Origin: Casuarius casuarius
Lineage: Eukaryota > Chordata > Aves > Casuariiformes > Casuariidae
Length of the DNA: 64,000 bases
Reading direction: 5' to 3'
NCBI GenBank assembly: GCA_003342895.1
Contig: PTFA01000042.1
Location: 4,343,423-4,407,422, forward strand
Shown here: one piece after another, positions 12,051 through 25,200 of the stretch
Numbering within the stretch: position 1 is the first letter of the stretch
Layout of the letters: the number at the start of each line of letters is the position of its first letter
Notes under the pieces: model-generated
Seen by the model: only the letters and a program-made list of their open reading frames with translations
The model's database searches: none
What the model was told of the DNA's origin: nothing
Translations under genes and position numbers: made by a program

Positions 12051-15000
12051 AAGTTTCCTCCCTCTGCTGTTCTTAGTGCAAGATCAACTACATTATTATT
12101 AAGAAATGAAAAAGATGGCAATGCTAAAGTTAAGAATTATTGCCATATCAGTCAGTTACATACAAGAAATAGAAGAGTTTTCAAGACAATATTAAGGGTT
12201 TTAATGACATGCCAATTCCCCTTTGAGAGGATACAGGCTCTCTAAATCTTTTGAATGTGATACTAAGTTACAAATTACCCACATCTTGTTCCTGTGTTCT
12301 CCTTTATCTCTTCCTCCATTCTTCCTCTTTGACTGCTATAGTTTTTGTGTTTTTATTTTCTTTATACTGTTCAGCTCCAATCATGCTTGATCCTAGCCAT
12401 ATTAGCTTCTTTTTTTATGAAAGGGAAAGACTTATAACCACAGCAACAAATTTCTTTGTGACGTGATTTATTTCATTCTTTTTTATGGCAGTGAGGGTTT
12501 TTTCCTCCTTAATTACCCAACAGAAGCAAAGTCTCTCATCCTTTCCTCATCTTTATGTACTTTTCTCTCAACCAGTTCCAGATGACAGAAGAAATTTTTC
12601 CAACTAAGTAGAACCTCCCTCTCCTATATATTTCAGCTGACTTGCTCTATGGAGAACAGGCTACAGAATTTGTACTGACCACCCAGCAAAAGTCTCTTCT
12701 CCTATAAGTGCTTCTTGTGGTAATATTCCTTTTCTACATAATAAATTGTCTCTTTTTCACATGCTGTGTGGTGACCTCTTCTCTGCTCTTGGAGACCTTA
12801 GCTGTAGAATGAGAGCTCAGATTCCCTGAGATCTCATCTGTTTGTCTGCTAATTTTCTTGCATCCTCTGCAGCATTTAGCAGCGGACTCCTCCATCCTTC
12901 AGTTCTGCATCAGCCAGACTTTCACGGCACTCCTGGTTCAATGTTCTGTCTTTATCTCCTTCTGTTCTTCACTGTGGTGCCTATACAGCATGTCTTGTAA
13001 CTCAGACAGCCTTGCAGTGTGCCTTAGGAATACGATTTGATTAAATGGTCATAAGGCAAATTCAGCTATTTCTTTTCTCTCCTCCTGTGCCTCATTTTCT
13101 GACATTTATTACTGTTTCTATGGGAATTGCCTTTCACTATTCAAGACCCAAATTCAATGTTCATTTTTGGTGTGTGTATGTGTGTGGGGGAGTATTTATC
13201 AAGGAACAGTTGTGCCAGCAGATTCATACAATCACAAAATGACAACAGCAAACAGAAATAAGTGATAATGAACTTAGGGTGAATCATTGCTCCACATAAA
13301 AAAAGGGAGAGAATGAGGAAAACCATACACACAGCTATGACCAATCCATGCCACAGAAAGTTGATATAGGGACAGAGAGATTCGGCTGTGCCTATCATTT
13401 TTCTGAAAGCCTTCTGCTCCTGCTGTTCACCTTCCGAAAGCATAACATCAAACTCTTCCTGCACCTCTCCCTGCACTGCAAAGCAAGGCCAGCAGTGCAG
13501 AAGCCCAAACCCAGCCCTGGTGCCCAGGTACGCGATGCAGGGAGAGTCCCATGCTGCAGAATCACTGTTCAGCCCAACCCTGCTGCACAGAAACACCCAG
13601 ACCAGTGGTTTACAAGCTTTTTGCTCATGAAAAATCACAAGAGATTGACAGAAGATGCTGCCAGCTCTAAGCTGAGTCACCCACAAGCAGAAGGCTGGCC
13701 TAGCATTGGCCAAGAGGGAACAACTGAGCACCAGGGTTTGACTGAAAGCAGAGTGACAACAAAGTGTGCTCTTAAGGACTTGAATGATTCCCAGTCTGTA
13801 ACCAACCCAGGGTCTGCACTGGCATTAGAGAATAAATATCAAATGTGGGAAGGTAGGCATGTTCAACCACTTTCACTAGTTTTTGTTCTCATTTGTGTCT
13901 TCAGAAACTGCAGCCCTTTCCACCATGGCACACCAGTCTACCTCAACTCTTCCCTGTTTTGCTAAGCCCCAGTGTTTTTATTGGCATTAGTCCTGATCCA
14001 CAGGAGTGCGGCAGAAATCCAAGTAGCTCCCCATCTTCTGCTGGAGCCTGAGAGGGAGCTATCTCTCCCCTTCAGTGAGACTGGCTTGATTTTTTTAACA
14101 CTGTCTGGGACATGACTGAATTTGGAGGCAGGGAGGTCTCAGTTTTGCGCTGGAATGAGACTCCAGCTTTCATCCTCCACCACTCCTCTGGAAGAACCCT
14201 CACCAGGGAAACCCAGGTGCCCTTAGACCTCCTTAAAAGCTGAAGAGGCCTGGCAGAGTGAATGTAGTTCCCAGTGGCACTAACTGTGACAGATTTTGAG
14301 TGATATGAGGGGTGTCTCTCCAGCCCTAACTCTCAGAAGCTGGATCTTAGTGGGACTGGGAAAGTGGAGAATGACTTCAGCCAGCCAGCCAATTCTTCCT
14401 CTCTGCCTTCTGACAGGGGCCTGATCAGGCCTTGGGAAAATATTACTGTAATGAATAGCTGACTGACATTTAGCAATGCAAAGCCTTTTGTACAACTAGG
14501 AAAATGTCATGATGCATTTTCTTTTCAAGGAAACTGTGTGGGCCGTGTTTATACAAATTAATGTTTGCACAGAAGAGAGAAATGCTGGAAAAGGAATCTT
14601 CACTTTCTTTGCAGCAAACAGAAGCAAAACACTGTCTTTTAGGCGAGGGTAAGTATGTCAAACCACTGACATCAGAGGGGAAACTCCCTCCCTTTGTGCC
14701 GTCTTTACCTAACTTGCATTGCTTTAGCAAAGCCAAAGGTTGCTAAAAAAACACATGGAATGAAAAATAAAATAGCCCATAACTCTGCAACAGTTGGAAG
14801 GGAATTCTAGCTCATTCTTCATCTCTTTCACGTGCTGTGTTGAAATATGAGGCCAAGAAAGAGGCCAAAAGACTTAAATGGCCTATCATGAGGTAATTCA
14901 GCCACAAGCCCTGAACAAGAGAACACAATGATAGCAGTGTGCTTGCTGTTTTCACAGAACTTGAAATATCAGAGCTCAATAGACCCTAAAATGCACAATT

Positions 15001-18000
15001 AAAAATGAAACAACTCCTTGGGGCCAGGAGATTACTCAAATCTCCCTCTCTGAAAATGTTTAACTCAAGTGTCCTATAAAATAGTTAATTGCTTGTGGCA
15101 CCTGCACAGCGTAGCTGTTGGGAAGAAACCCATAAAAGAACGACCAAGTTTACTTACTCACTTTTACCATTGTGTCTTTCAGTGACTGTCACACGTGTCT
15201 GCACTTTATGCAAGGGACAGAAGATTCAAGCAGCAGCAAGCAGCATGTAATTGGTCTTTTCAGCTTTGGGAGACACAGCCCTAAGCAGCCAATCGTTTGC
15301 AAACAAGGGTCCATGTTCTCTAGGGGAACCTTACATGGGAACAGTCCACAGAGCAAAGGGGGTCAGAGATACAGACTGCCCAGGGTCCATCTCCTCAGCA
15401 AGCAAATATCTACTGCTGGGTTTACTTCCTCTTTGAGGCCCTCCTATGGTAAAAGCAGTGTCCAAAAAAAGAGAGGGGAGTGGTTTGCCACTCGGCAAAG
15501 ATGGGTTTACGATATTTTGTACCTCCACAATTCCCCTGAGCACCGTGGAGCAACAGCCCTCAGCTGCCTGAGAGATTCTGGGCAACTTCAAACATCTAAA
15601 GCAAATGGAGTTAATGATAATTGTCAACCAGAGAAGAGGCAGTGAAGGAGTACTGAAATCCTTCACTGAGACTAAAACCTGAGGCCCGTGTGCTGGAAGG
15701 ACAGTGTTGGCAGGAGGCTGTTTGAAATACAGGGTAGTGCAGCAAGCACAGATCCAGTTTTTCTCAGAAACTACTGGACAACATACATACATGCAGCAGT
15801 AGTATCTACGGGATAGCAAATATGCAGATCTTCTGGAAGAAATGAGTGGAATTAACAAACAGCCCTGTCTGTTAGGACACTGATTTGCAAAGAGGGCAAA
15901 CCTGCCCTTGCAGCAGGGCTACCTTGCCTGCTCCAGAGACATTTATTCAAGAGGTTCCATGTTTAACAATATCTATTTGATTTGGGGAGGGGAGGGGGGT
16001 CACAAAAGATGTATATTTATATTGCATATAGTATGGCATTTATTACTGCATGATTAGACTCTCAAAAAAACAACAATCAATCAAAAGGTAAAAATCAACT
16101 GCACTAAGTAACCTACTTTCACTGTCCAGTGTGACTGAATTATTGAAGCAAAGAGAAAATAGATTAACTTTTTTTAGAAAGCCTAAATACATACAGAAGA
16201 ATTTTACATTAAATAAACATAAAAATAAATATCAAATTTTAGAAGTGAGAACTTTAGCTTAAATATTACCTTTAAAAATATTAACATAGATTAATATTCA
16301 CAATTTACAAAGTGTGTAAAAGAAGTTATTCACACCCCATACATGTCTGATGTTCTTACCTCTCCAATGCCAGTAATTTTAGTTATTGTCTTGAAATTAC
16401 TCTTCTCAACAGGTAAAAAACAAGAGAAAGGGAAATTAGCATAAGATTAGCTTGTATTTTCTTTCAATAGTAGCAAAATGTTCCCTTAAAGACAAAATCT
16501 GGAAGTGAAGACAGTAGCTGTCTCAACCAGAGGGTGGCACTGTAAGCACTTACTATCTTAAGGGCAGTATAAACAAAAAAATAAACCAGTGTAACCACTG
16601 CAGTATCACTTTACAGCATTGCATCTTTTAATTTATGAGAGACCTTCACAGATGGCTAAACATACATGAATTGGCTGTGTTACTGAGCCCAAACCATTAG
16701 CCTAACAAACAGCATGCTAAAAAGAAATAGTGTGTCTCATGACAGTTTAAAAAATGCTTTCAAAAGAAAAACAAAAACCTTTCTTTTCCCATTCCCCTTC
16801 CTCTCCAAAACCAAGTTTTTCAAACTGGTCTCAAATAACAGAATAAAGTCCCAGTGGGCTGCCAGATGACCTCTCTTACCGCACCACTAACAAGCGTATT
16901 GATATCAAAACATATCAAACATAGAAAGTACGGGGCATTGAACTTACCCAGAACTGTCTCGTGAGCTGATTAAGTGGTAGGGTGTGCTGGATACCAGTGA
17001 GGTATACAGTATAGCCACAGTAGCAATTTGTGAAGCATACAGATTATATGTTCGCTATGGGGTATAAAGCAGAAATGTAAGGAAGACATTACCACCAGGA
17101 TGAAAGCCTGGCTCCTCTGGTGGCAAAGGGACTTCTGTGTTTAACTGCTTTGTAACAAGGATTTTCCCTAAAGGGACACAGCAAAATATATAGGGCCTGG
17201 CTTTTTTCACAAAGTGTGAATCAATTTGCACTGGCAGTGCTATTCCTGATTCACAGCAGGAAAAGTGACAGGAGAGTCAACCAGATAATGTCTAGAAGTA
17301 CAGTGGCTATTTTGTATATTGGCAGAAAAGCAATGATGATGGAAAACATGCAACAGACTGGACATCATATTAACTAAGTTCCACTACTAACAACAAAGTT
17401 ATTTAACATTTTCCTCCTGCTTTAATTGCATTTGCCACTGTTTCTCCAGCACCGTCTTTTCTTTTCCTTCTTTCATGCTTTACTTTAGTGGGATTTTTTC
17501 CTTTTTAAGAAGTGTTCATTGCTTTCTCAGGTTAATCTCTGAACTGTTCTACTTTATTATTCTGTCTTTTGGAAAGTGAAAAATAATCATTTTGTTGGTC
17601 AGTATTACTTTTCCTCTCTGACATGAAACCAATTCATACACACTGCTTTAAATTAATTGATTTCAAAGCATTTAACAAATGAGGTATGTAACATCACTGG
17701 TTTACAGATGGGGAAACACGATAAAACTCAGAATCAAAACAATGATTTAGATACTGATCCTGCAAACACTTGTTCATATGAATAACCTTACAAGAGCATT
17801 TGATGTAGCTACTTAAATGGATAAAGTTACTGAGGTGCAAAAGCATCTGAGGATCAGGTCCTTATCCACCAACAGCAGCTGCAATTGGCCTCTCTTCTCC
17901 TTTTTCAACTACCTTGAAAAAAAAATGTATTTATTTCTGCAGCAAAACACCATTTTTAGCAGTAGCTCCCCAGATTGGGAAGGAGAGGGGGGGAGGTAAA

Positions 18001-19172
18001 ATTAGTAAAATCCAAAGCTGTGATATGAATTTTTTTCTCACTTGCAAAATTGTCCAGATTAAAAAATAAATAAAGGATTGGACTTCTATTCTTTAATCAT
18101 GAAAAAACATACAATAAATGTTTCCCTCACCTTTTTCACATTTAAAAATCAAAAATTATGTTGTCAAAAACTTTTCAAGCTTGATATCAGCATCTGTATG
18201 TTTGAGGTTACACAGGAGGTTTCACCACATGACATTTCAAGTGCTGAGTGATGTGGCTAATATCAGGGTTTGTCTTGATCATATAAAGATACTCTGTTCC
18301 CAGAGAACTCACTATTATTCACTGTATTGCAGATGAGAATGACAATATAAGTAAACTACAGAAGGCCAACAGCTGTGCCCCCAAAGCAACAATATTTTAT
18401 AGATATTCAGTACATGAAGGAAAAAGCTGAATATCTGGCTTCTTATTTTGATTCTCCTGAAGGAAGATTTTTTTTAACATATAAATTTATGATAGAAATG
18501 CAGATGACAAACAAAGTGTGGGATGCACCAATTTGCCGAAGCCTGATGAACGTCAAAAATACTGATTTTCTCCTTTTTGGACTTCCTCCAGTCAGGCATA
18601 CTGCTCCATTCCCTCTGGGGCTTACATCTTCTGCAAGGCGCGTAGCAAATAGTACTTCCCTGCTACTGAAAAAACAAGCACTGCCATCTCAGAAGAAATA
18701 TTGCTTAAAACTGACAACATTACCACATACACCCACTGAACCAACTACCCTTCTGCTTTTAGGAGGGGTTTTCCATTATTTTCATCAGCAATCCAGTCTG
18801 TCCAGTATTGCCTTATTTTCTCACACTGGATCGAATATGGGGTAAAAGCCGATGAAATAGGGCTCTAGCGTTCTACAGAAGGAAAATGACTAGAGCACCT
18901 GGAGCATCATGTTTATAGCATTAAATTGTCTAGACAAAGTCATTCTGAAATTAGAGCAAATTTATTCCATATAGCTTAAATCAGTTACCAATGACATAAA
19001 CTGTACCTTCTGCAAAATATACAGCTTTTTTTTTTTTTCCTGGAGTAATGAAAAGATGGGGAGTTACCCTGGCTTAGATTTAGCAGAGGTAATTTTTTTG
19101 CTGGTCAGTTGCCTCAGCGAAACAAAGATGTTCTAAATCAGGATGAAGGGACAACTGGTTTCAGAGAATAAA
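12051..19172. other. Non-coding intergenic DNA with a few long chance frames
   Basis: Frames of 196 codons (minus, 13141-13731) and 205 codons (plus, 13348-13965) overlap on opposite strands, as do frames of 157 and 175 codons at 15172-15858. A 156-codon frame lies at 18375-18845. None shows a recognisable domain, codon pattern or splice context. A GGGGAGGGGAGGGGGG tract lies at 15984-15999. Confidence 0.6.
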
Positions 19173-19250
19173 CTATATATATGTATGTATGTATAGTTTA
19201 AATGTGTGTGTGTGTGTGTGTGTGTGTACACACACATATATAAATAGGTT
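19173..19250. repeat. Compound microsatellite (TA)n(TATG)n ... (TG)n with adjoining ACACACAC
   Basis: TATATATATG(TATG)n is followed by about 12 TG repeats (19203-19227) and then TACACACACATATATA. The TG tract can pair with the adjoining AC tract, so a long imperfect hairpin is possible. Confidence 0.9.
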
Positions 19251-22200
19251 TTTTTTCCTAGAATGCAAAGAAGGCTAACGACATGTCTCAGTGAATAATC
19301 AGAGTGACTAATAGTTTCTTTGAGGGAACAGAAAATGAGGAAATGTCACCATGATTTGCTTCTTCATATGCTCAGAAAAAAGGTAGTTTTACTTCTGGTT
19401 TCCCAGTGGAGGAAAAAAAACACACAAAAATGTTTTCATGAGGATGTCAGATCAGTTCTGCACACTGACATGCTGGTCATGCCTGCTGTGTTCCTCGTGT
19501 TCAATAGCTGATCCTTGCTCAGCTTACAGAAAATGAGTTCAGTGGGACATTATCAGGCTATCAGATTGGTAGGGAAATAGTTTCAGGGAATGTGGAATAT
19601 TACATTTCCCTCTGATCTTGTACCCCTCTCTCTGGGTAAACGCATTCGACAGAAACTCTTCAGCAATCTTACATGAGATTACAAATGACGCCATTTAGGA
19701 CAAAGTTGTGAAGAATTAACATATAGGTCCAAATTCAAACTTACATTAAATTACACCCTACTGGCCAACCACTGGCCAAACCATCTTTGTGTAGAAATGT
19801 ATCAGACAGAAGAGCTTTGATTCAACATATACTTTAAGCAGCCTTCTTCATGTCAGATTCATTTCTCCTGCTCATGGTTACAAAGCCCACTGCAGCTCCT
19901 TAGTCTCTCCCCTGGATCTTTCCCACCTGTGACTACCTGAAAAGGAAAGAATCCCGTAAGAATCACACAGGGCTCTTGCCCACTTGCTGGTACTGTAATG
20001 AGGATCACTCACTACCAAAATTAAAGTTTGTTTTGCTGTGTGAGTCTTACCTGTCCATGTGTATTTGCTTTCCCGGAGGGTTCACCATGCTCTCGCTGCA
20101 GGTCAGGAGCAAGACTCACTGCTGCAGGCCTGAGCAGGAGGCCCCAGGTGAGACCACTGCTTTCCCAAGAGGATTGTGAGAGGCTGTTTCATGAGGCAGT
20201 GCTGCCAGTAAGAGCACAAAGTCACATTTTCAGACCCATTTCACCTGCTACTTTTGGCTCTTTTTAGTACTACAAAGAAATCATTTCTTTTCCTGGATTT
20301 GGTCATTATTTTTCAGCAGCTTACGAAGATCCTGTATATAAGAAAGGCATCAAGTAAATTTCTTCAGGCTTTATTCCATAAAATCTGTCTGGAGTTCATT
20401 CTTAGCACTAAATTATATCACTAAGTAGGACTAAATTTACTCTTACAGTTCTTCAGGTAAGTTCTACAATCTAGAGACTGACAGAAAAATGCTGGTTTGC
20501 TCAACCTGAAATTTTATGTTCAAAGAACCTTTGATTCAAAAACTTTTCAGTAACATTGATTTCTATCCTGTCTTCCTTGCAGCCAGGAACCCTAAAAATT
20601 ATGGGGTTCCCTGGCTTCTGGGGAAAAAGACTCTTTAGTGGTTGATGGCTCCCTGAAGACCAGGGAATGCTGGGCAGCTTTGCCAAATTGACATTCTCAT
20701 CAAATTTTACCGGGGTAAGAGCAATACAACTGTACATGGCACCTATTTCACAGAGCAGCTGCAAGACCCAAGGAAAGTCAAATCTGTTGGAGAATTTAAG
20801 GAGGAAAAAGAATCAATCCTACCGACTCTAGATGTAAACCTAACTTTAGAATGAAATTTTCTGTGAACTGGGAAAAAAATGGTTTTTGGCAAGCTCTGTA
20901 CATAAACATTAAAAACTCTCTAAGCAATGGCTCTAAAACAGAACTGGGATAATTCACTACAATCATCAACACTCAGGAAATAATACACATCTTTTAGTGG
21001 CACCTCAGACACAAAAACATACTCTCCCTGGTGCCATAAAACACAGAAACTGAATCTAGATTAAAAATACAAACTGCTATTATATAGTATCACTGCCAGG
21101 CTTCAGCAGAACTACATCATCTTTCTGCTAATGGAGAAAACAACCCCAGCTAAAACCAAGCAGAATAACTAATCTAAAAATCTGTACTAGCAATACCGAA
21201 GTTACTGAAGAGGGAAGCTAAAAGCTGCCAAAAAGAACAAGCTAGACTGTGGCACAACCTCTCACTGGCAGATTGCCTCATTACAGGAAAGCATGCACAA
21301 CCCAGGCAGACTCTTATGAAGACTGTGTCAGTGATTACAAATTAGAAGCAAAAATGAAGAAAGAAAGCCTACTATGAAACCAAAAGAGAACAAGTGTGTG
21401 GCTGAAGTGACAGGGGAGAGACCGCTCAAAAGAGATGCTTTGTATTTGAATGCTGAAAATATGAAGGAAGTCAAGACTTCAAAATGGCTGGGAAAAAAAA
21501 CGACAGACTCAATTAAAAAGTTTGTGTGTGGGAAAGCTATATGTGGTCTTAGCAAGTGGGAAAGATAGCAGACAAACTTCTTGCTAGATGGCAGCCTGAT
21601 GCCAAATGAAGACTCAGGAACGACAGACAGACATAGAGGACAAAATCCCAGTGTGAATAGGTATGCTTGATATGCTGTAGCTAAGCCTGGCAGCTGCTGG
21701 AGGATCCCTCCCTTTCACACTTTGGCAACACATGTATAACTTAAGCCAACAGAGTACTACTGAAATGAACTGATGCCCTCGTGAGTCCTGATGGGGGTCT
21801 GCAAAGCCTGGGGCCGAACACTCATACCTCTGCTGTAGCGCTTATGCTGCACCACAGCTCCAAAGGCCAACAGGCTCTTTGATCTTCATGAGAGACTCCT
21901 CTTTCATTTCAGACACAGGCCACTGATCCAACAGCGAGGTTGATAAGCAAGCCTAGATGTTATAATCTTGTTCCTACTTGCATGTTCACTCTGATTCTCC
22001 TGCCCACAACAAGGACACAGGTCAGAAATTTCCAAAGCACCATGATGGTTATAATGTCTCTCCAAAAGAGTCAAACTGCACTCAACTGCTGGAGAAAGTA
22101 TTATGTAGTCTCACTGTTCATGTCCCAGTACTGGAGCCTAGCTATTACAGCAGGTAGGCATATCATGTTTTTGACAAACATCTCAGGGAACATCTCAGGA

Positions 22201-25200
22201 AAGCCACGGAAAAAAACTTACTGGAGACAGTGATAATCTGGACAGAGAGATTCAGAGAAAAATTCAAAGGTATTTTCTTTGAAAAAGTGAATAGAATTAT
22301 GACTATTGTTACTGTACTTGAAAGGAAACCTACCCCCTGGGATAAAACCCTGAAGGATTAAGAAAGAATGAGACTCAGCCTAGGTAGAGTTATAATTGGA
22401 ATGAGAAGTGATTATTTTATTCTGCATCTTTCTGCCTGACTTTTGAACATCTAAGAAAAAAATCTTCATTTCAAAAATTCCTGAGGCAGGAACCACACCT
22501 TCCATCACAGATAAACTTGTCCAGGTAATCCCATCAAAGCCAAATCCTGCTTAGCTTGTTTGCTGTAGAGAGACCCACTGATTCCAAACCACTGTTTCCC
22601 TCTTCAATTCATTACCCTCAGGAAGGAAATACTCTTCTGCAATGCACATGCATTATTATTACCATGCAGTTCCATTTCTAAGGCATAAAAGCCCTCCTCC
22701 CCCCATATCACCTATGGCAATGACAAAAACTTTGTTTACTGTAATAGTAACATGGAATATTTGTAGTACATATATGACAGTAGCCACCAGAAGTGCCAGT
22801 CAAGATTAGAGGCTGTGGTGAGATTTACTGACTGTCAGAAAGCTCTTGATAGCTGAGAGAGTGACTGAGTTGGAAAACTTCTCTGCACCATGCGGAGGAG
22901 GCACAAGTTAACAGGCAAAGGTCAGAGGTAGCTGGAGTTTGTTTGCCTCCCCCACAGACTCATAACAGCACATATAAAGAGGGAGAAGACAGTTGCATGG
23001 AACTGCTGGGAATAGCTCAAAAGTCAAGGGAGCTCTTCCATAAGTTTAATTCTCCCTCAATCCTTCCTAAGTCAAGAGGAATGTTAAGACAGGAGGTAGA
23101 GGAGAGGGAGGTAATATATGTACATTAAAGGAAAATGCATTAAGGCATACAAGGTGCTAAGACATTATGGGAATGGGACCATGTAACTACCTCTACAGGG
23201 ACCTGTACAAAAAAGATGTCTGTATCACAACACCATGTCTGGCGGTATGTTGCTGTCAGACACACTATATTGAGCAGCAGAAACCCTGTGTAGAAAGCCA
23301 AATTTGATGAGTGTGGATGATTAGGCATCCCACACAAATGCATCCAAATGAGCTATTAAGAAAAACTGATGGATATGGTTTGCCTAGATCACACAGCAAA
23401 ACATCAGAACAGCAGGGAAGTCACACTTCGAAAATGTCACATCAGAGCTTTATTTGTGTGGTCCTACAAGTACATCACACATTTCTCATATGGCTAGCTT
23501 CCAAAACAAAGGCAGAGCTTCATGTGGCCTACATGTCAACAGACAAAATACCTGCACAAATAGCAAATCATATAGGTCTTCTTTCACAGTCAGTGGGGAG
23601 AAACTAGCAGGATGCAGTTCATCTGATCTGATCCGTATGTGCAATAGAAGGAGATGAATCATGCTCTACAGGTGTCTAAACCTCCCCATTGACTGCAGAT
23701 GGAGCCTAGGTGACTAACTCTGACACAGACATTGCAGACACTTACTTTTAATCATATGAATCTCTTCCTTCTCTCCCCCCTCCCCCAATACCTGCCTCCC
23801 AACCATTCACATGTCTCAATGTTAAAGGTATGATTAGTACTTTCACTATCTTTGAGAGCCACACCTGCTAGTTCCAACCTTGCAGTATGATCCATGCTGC
23901 CTCCAGAAGACCTTTTTGGGCTGTAAAGGCATCAAAGCTTTCATTTGCCTCCTCATTCACTTTCCTGAGGTTAGTGCTTCCCAGCTTCTTCACGTGAAAA
24001 GGAGATGTTACTCCCCCATGCAAGTCATCCTTCTGCGGCTAGCATCACTGCTCAGCCCCGGCCATGGTCCATCACATGGAGCTTCACCAAAGTGAAGGAG
24101 GCTCTGCACAGAGTATAGGTGATGGAATGGGCATCCATACTGACCAAGAAATCACACTGACAAGCTCAGTTAAAAAAAAAAAATCTTGTATCTTAATGAT
24201 TCAAACTTTTCTAAAATTCTCAATCTAGTCAGCAAACTCAGGTCCTGGCTTAGCAGGCAGATAAGCACGTGTCTGGTTTCGAGTAGGCATTGACTATGGG
24301 CTTAGGAAAGCAGTTTGCTCAAATGAGACCTCTACAGGGCATCAGAGCGCCTGTAGAGTGCTCGTGCTATAAATGCCTGGCCCTAATGAAGTCAACAGCA
24401 AAGCTGCCGTTTATTTGACTGTGACCAGAACTTCACCCTAGTCATCTCTTTGTTTTTGTGCACAGCCAATGGGCAAATATTAAAGTTTGAAGTCAGAGTA
24501 TTTATTATCCTATAAACCAGATTTTGATAAGCTATCCTCTTGCCCTTCCCTGTTCTTAGTTGAAAGACTAACTTTCTTTTACTACACAGTAAAAATAAAC
24601 CTGCCGTATCAGGTTCAATTTCTTTTATACCACTCCATCAGAATGTTTGTTCTTCTTTATCGCCGGGATCAATATTTATACATGTGGGTGGAAACTGTTC
24701 TCTCTGTTCACCAACCTGTTATTGTGTTAAAGTTTAACGTCACTGGAGGGATAGTAAACGACAACTAAGCCTACATCACCAATAATGCTTTATTTATTTA
24801 ATTAAATAATGTGTTTTACTGAGAAAGCCAGACATATTTTTCCTAGCCAAGATCCTGAACACAGTCAGCTTTCACAGTAATGAGCTGTTAATGACTGCCT
24901 TTATTTTAATGATATATCTCCACCTTTAGAAATGTTGGGCACAATCTGGTCTTATACTGGCTTTACACCACTACGACAGGTAACTTCATAGTATTACTGT
25001 TGACATACAAAAATAAACAAGAGATTTGAACTAGATCTGCTGCCTCTCTGTTTTTATCAAATTCCCTTTTTTCAGCTTCATAGATGCCCAACATTTTTTT
25101 AAGCAAGAAAGAACTATTACATCTATTTTTGCTTCAAATGTTTTTCCAAAGACCACTGTCTGCTGTAAGGAATATCTCTTCTCAACTGCAGGGCCAGCGT

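Noticed and set aside
13600..13645. Possible ancient hAT-type transposon end (CAGTGGTTTACAAGCTTTTT)
   Set aside because: Resembles the CAGTGGTTCTCAAAC-type terminus only loosely. No second terminal repeat was found.
15172..15858. 157-codon plus and 175-codon minus overlapping frames
   Set aside because: No recognisable family, no splice-site support and mirrored on the opposite strand.
15984..15999. GGGGAGGGGAGGGGGG as a G-quadruplex
   Set aside because: Only three separated G runs unless the last is split, so it is weaker than the motif at 12026.
18375..18845. 156-codon plus-strand frame starting MPPKQQYFIDIQYMKEK
   Set aside because: The start looks protein-like, but there is no known motif and no promoter, splice or neighbouring-exon support.
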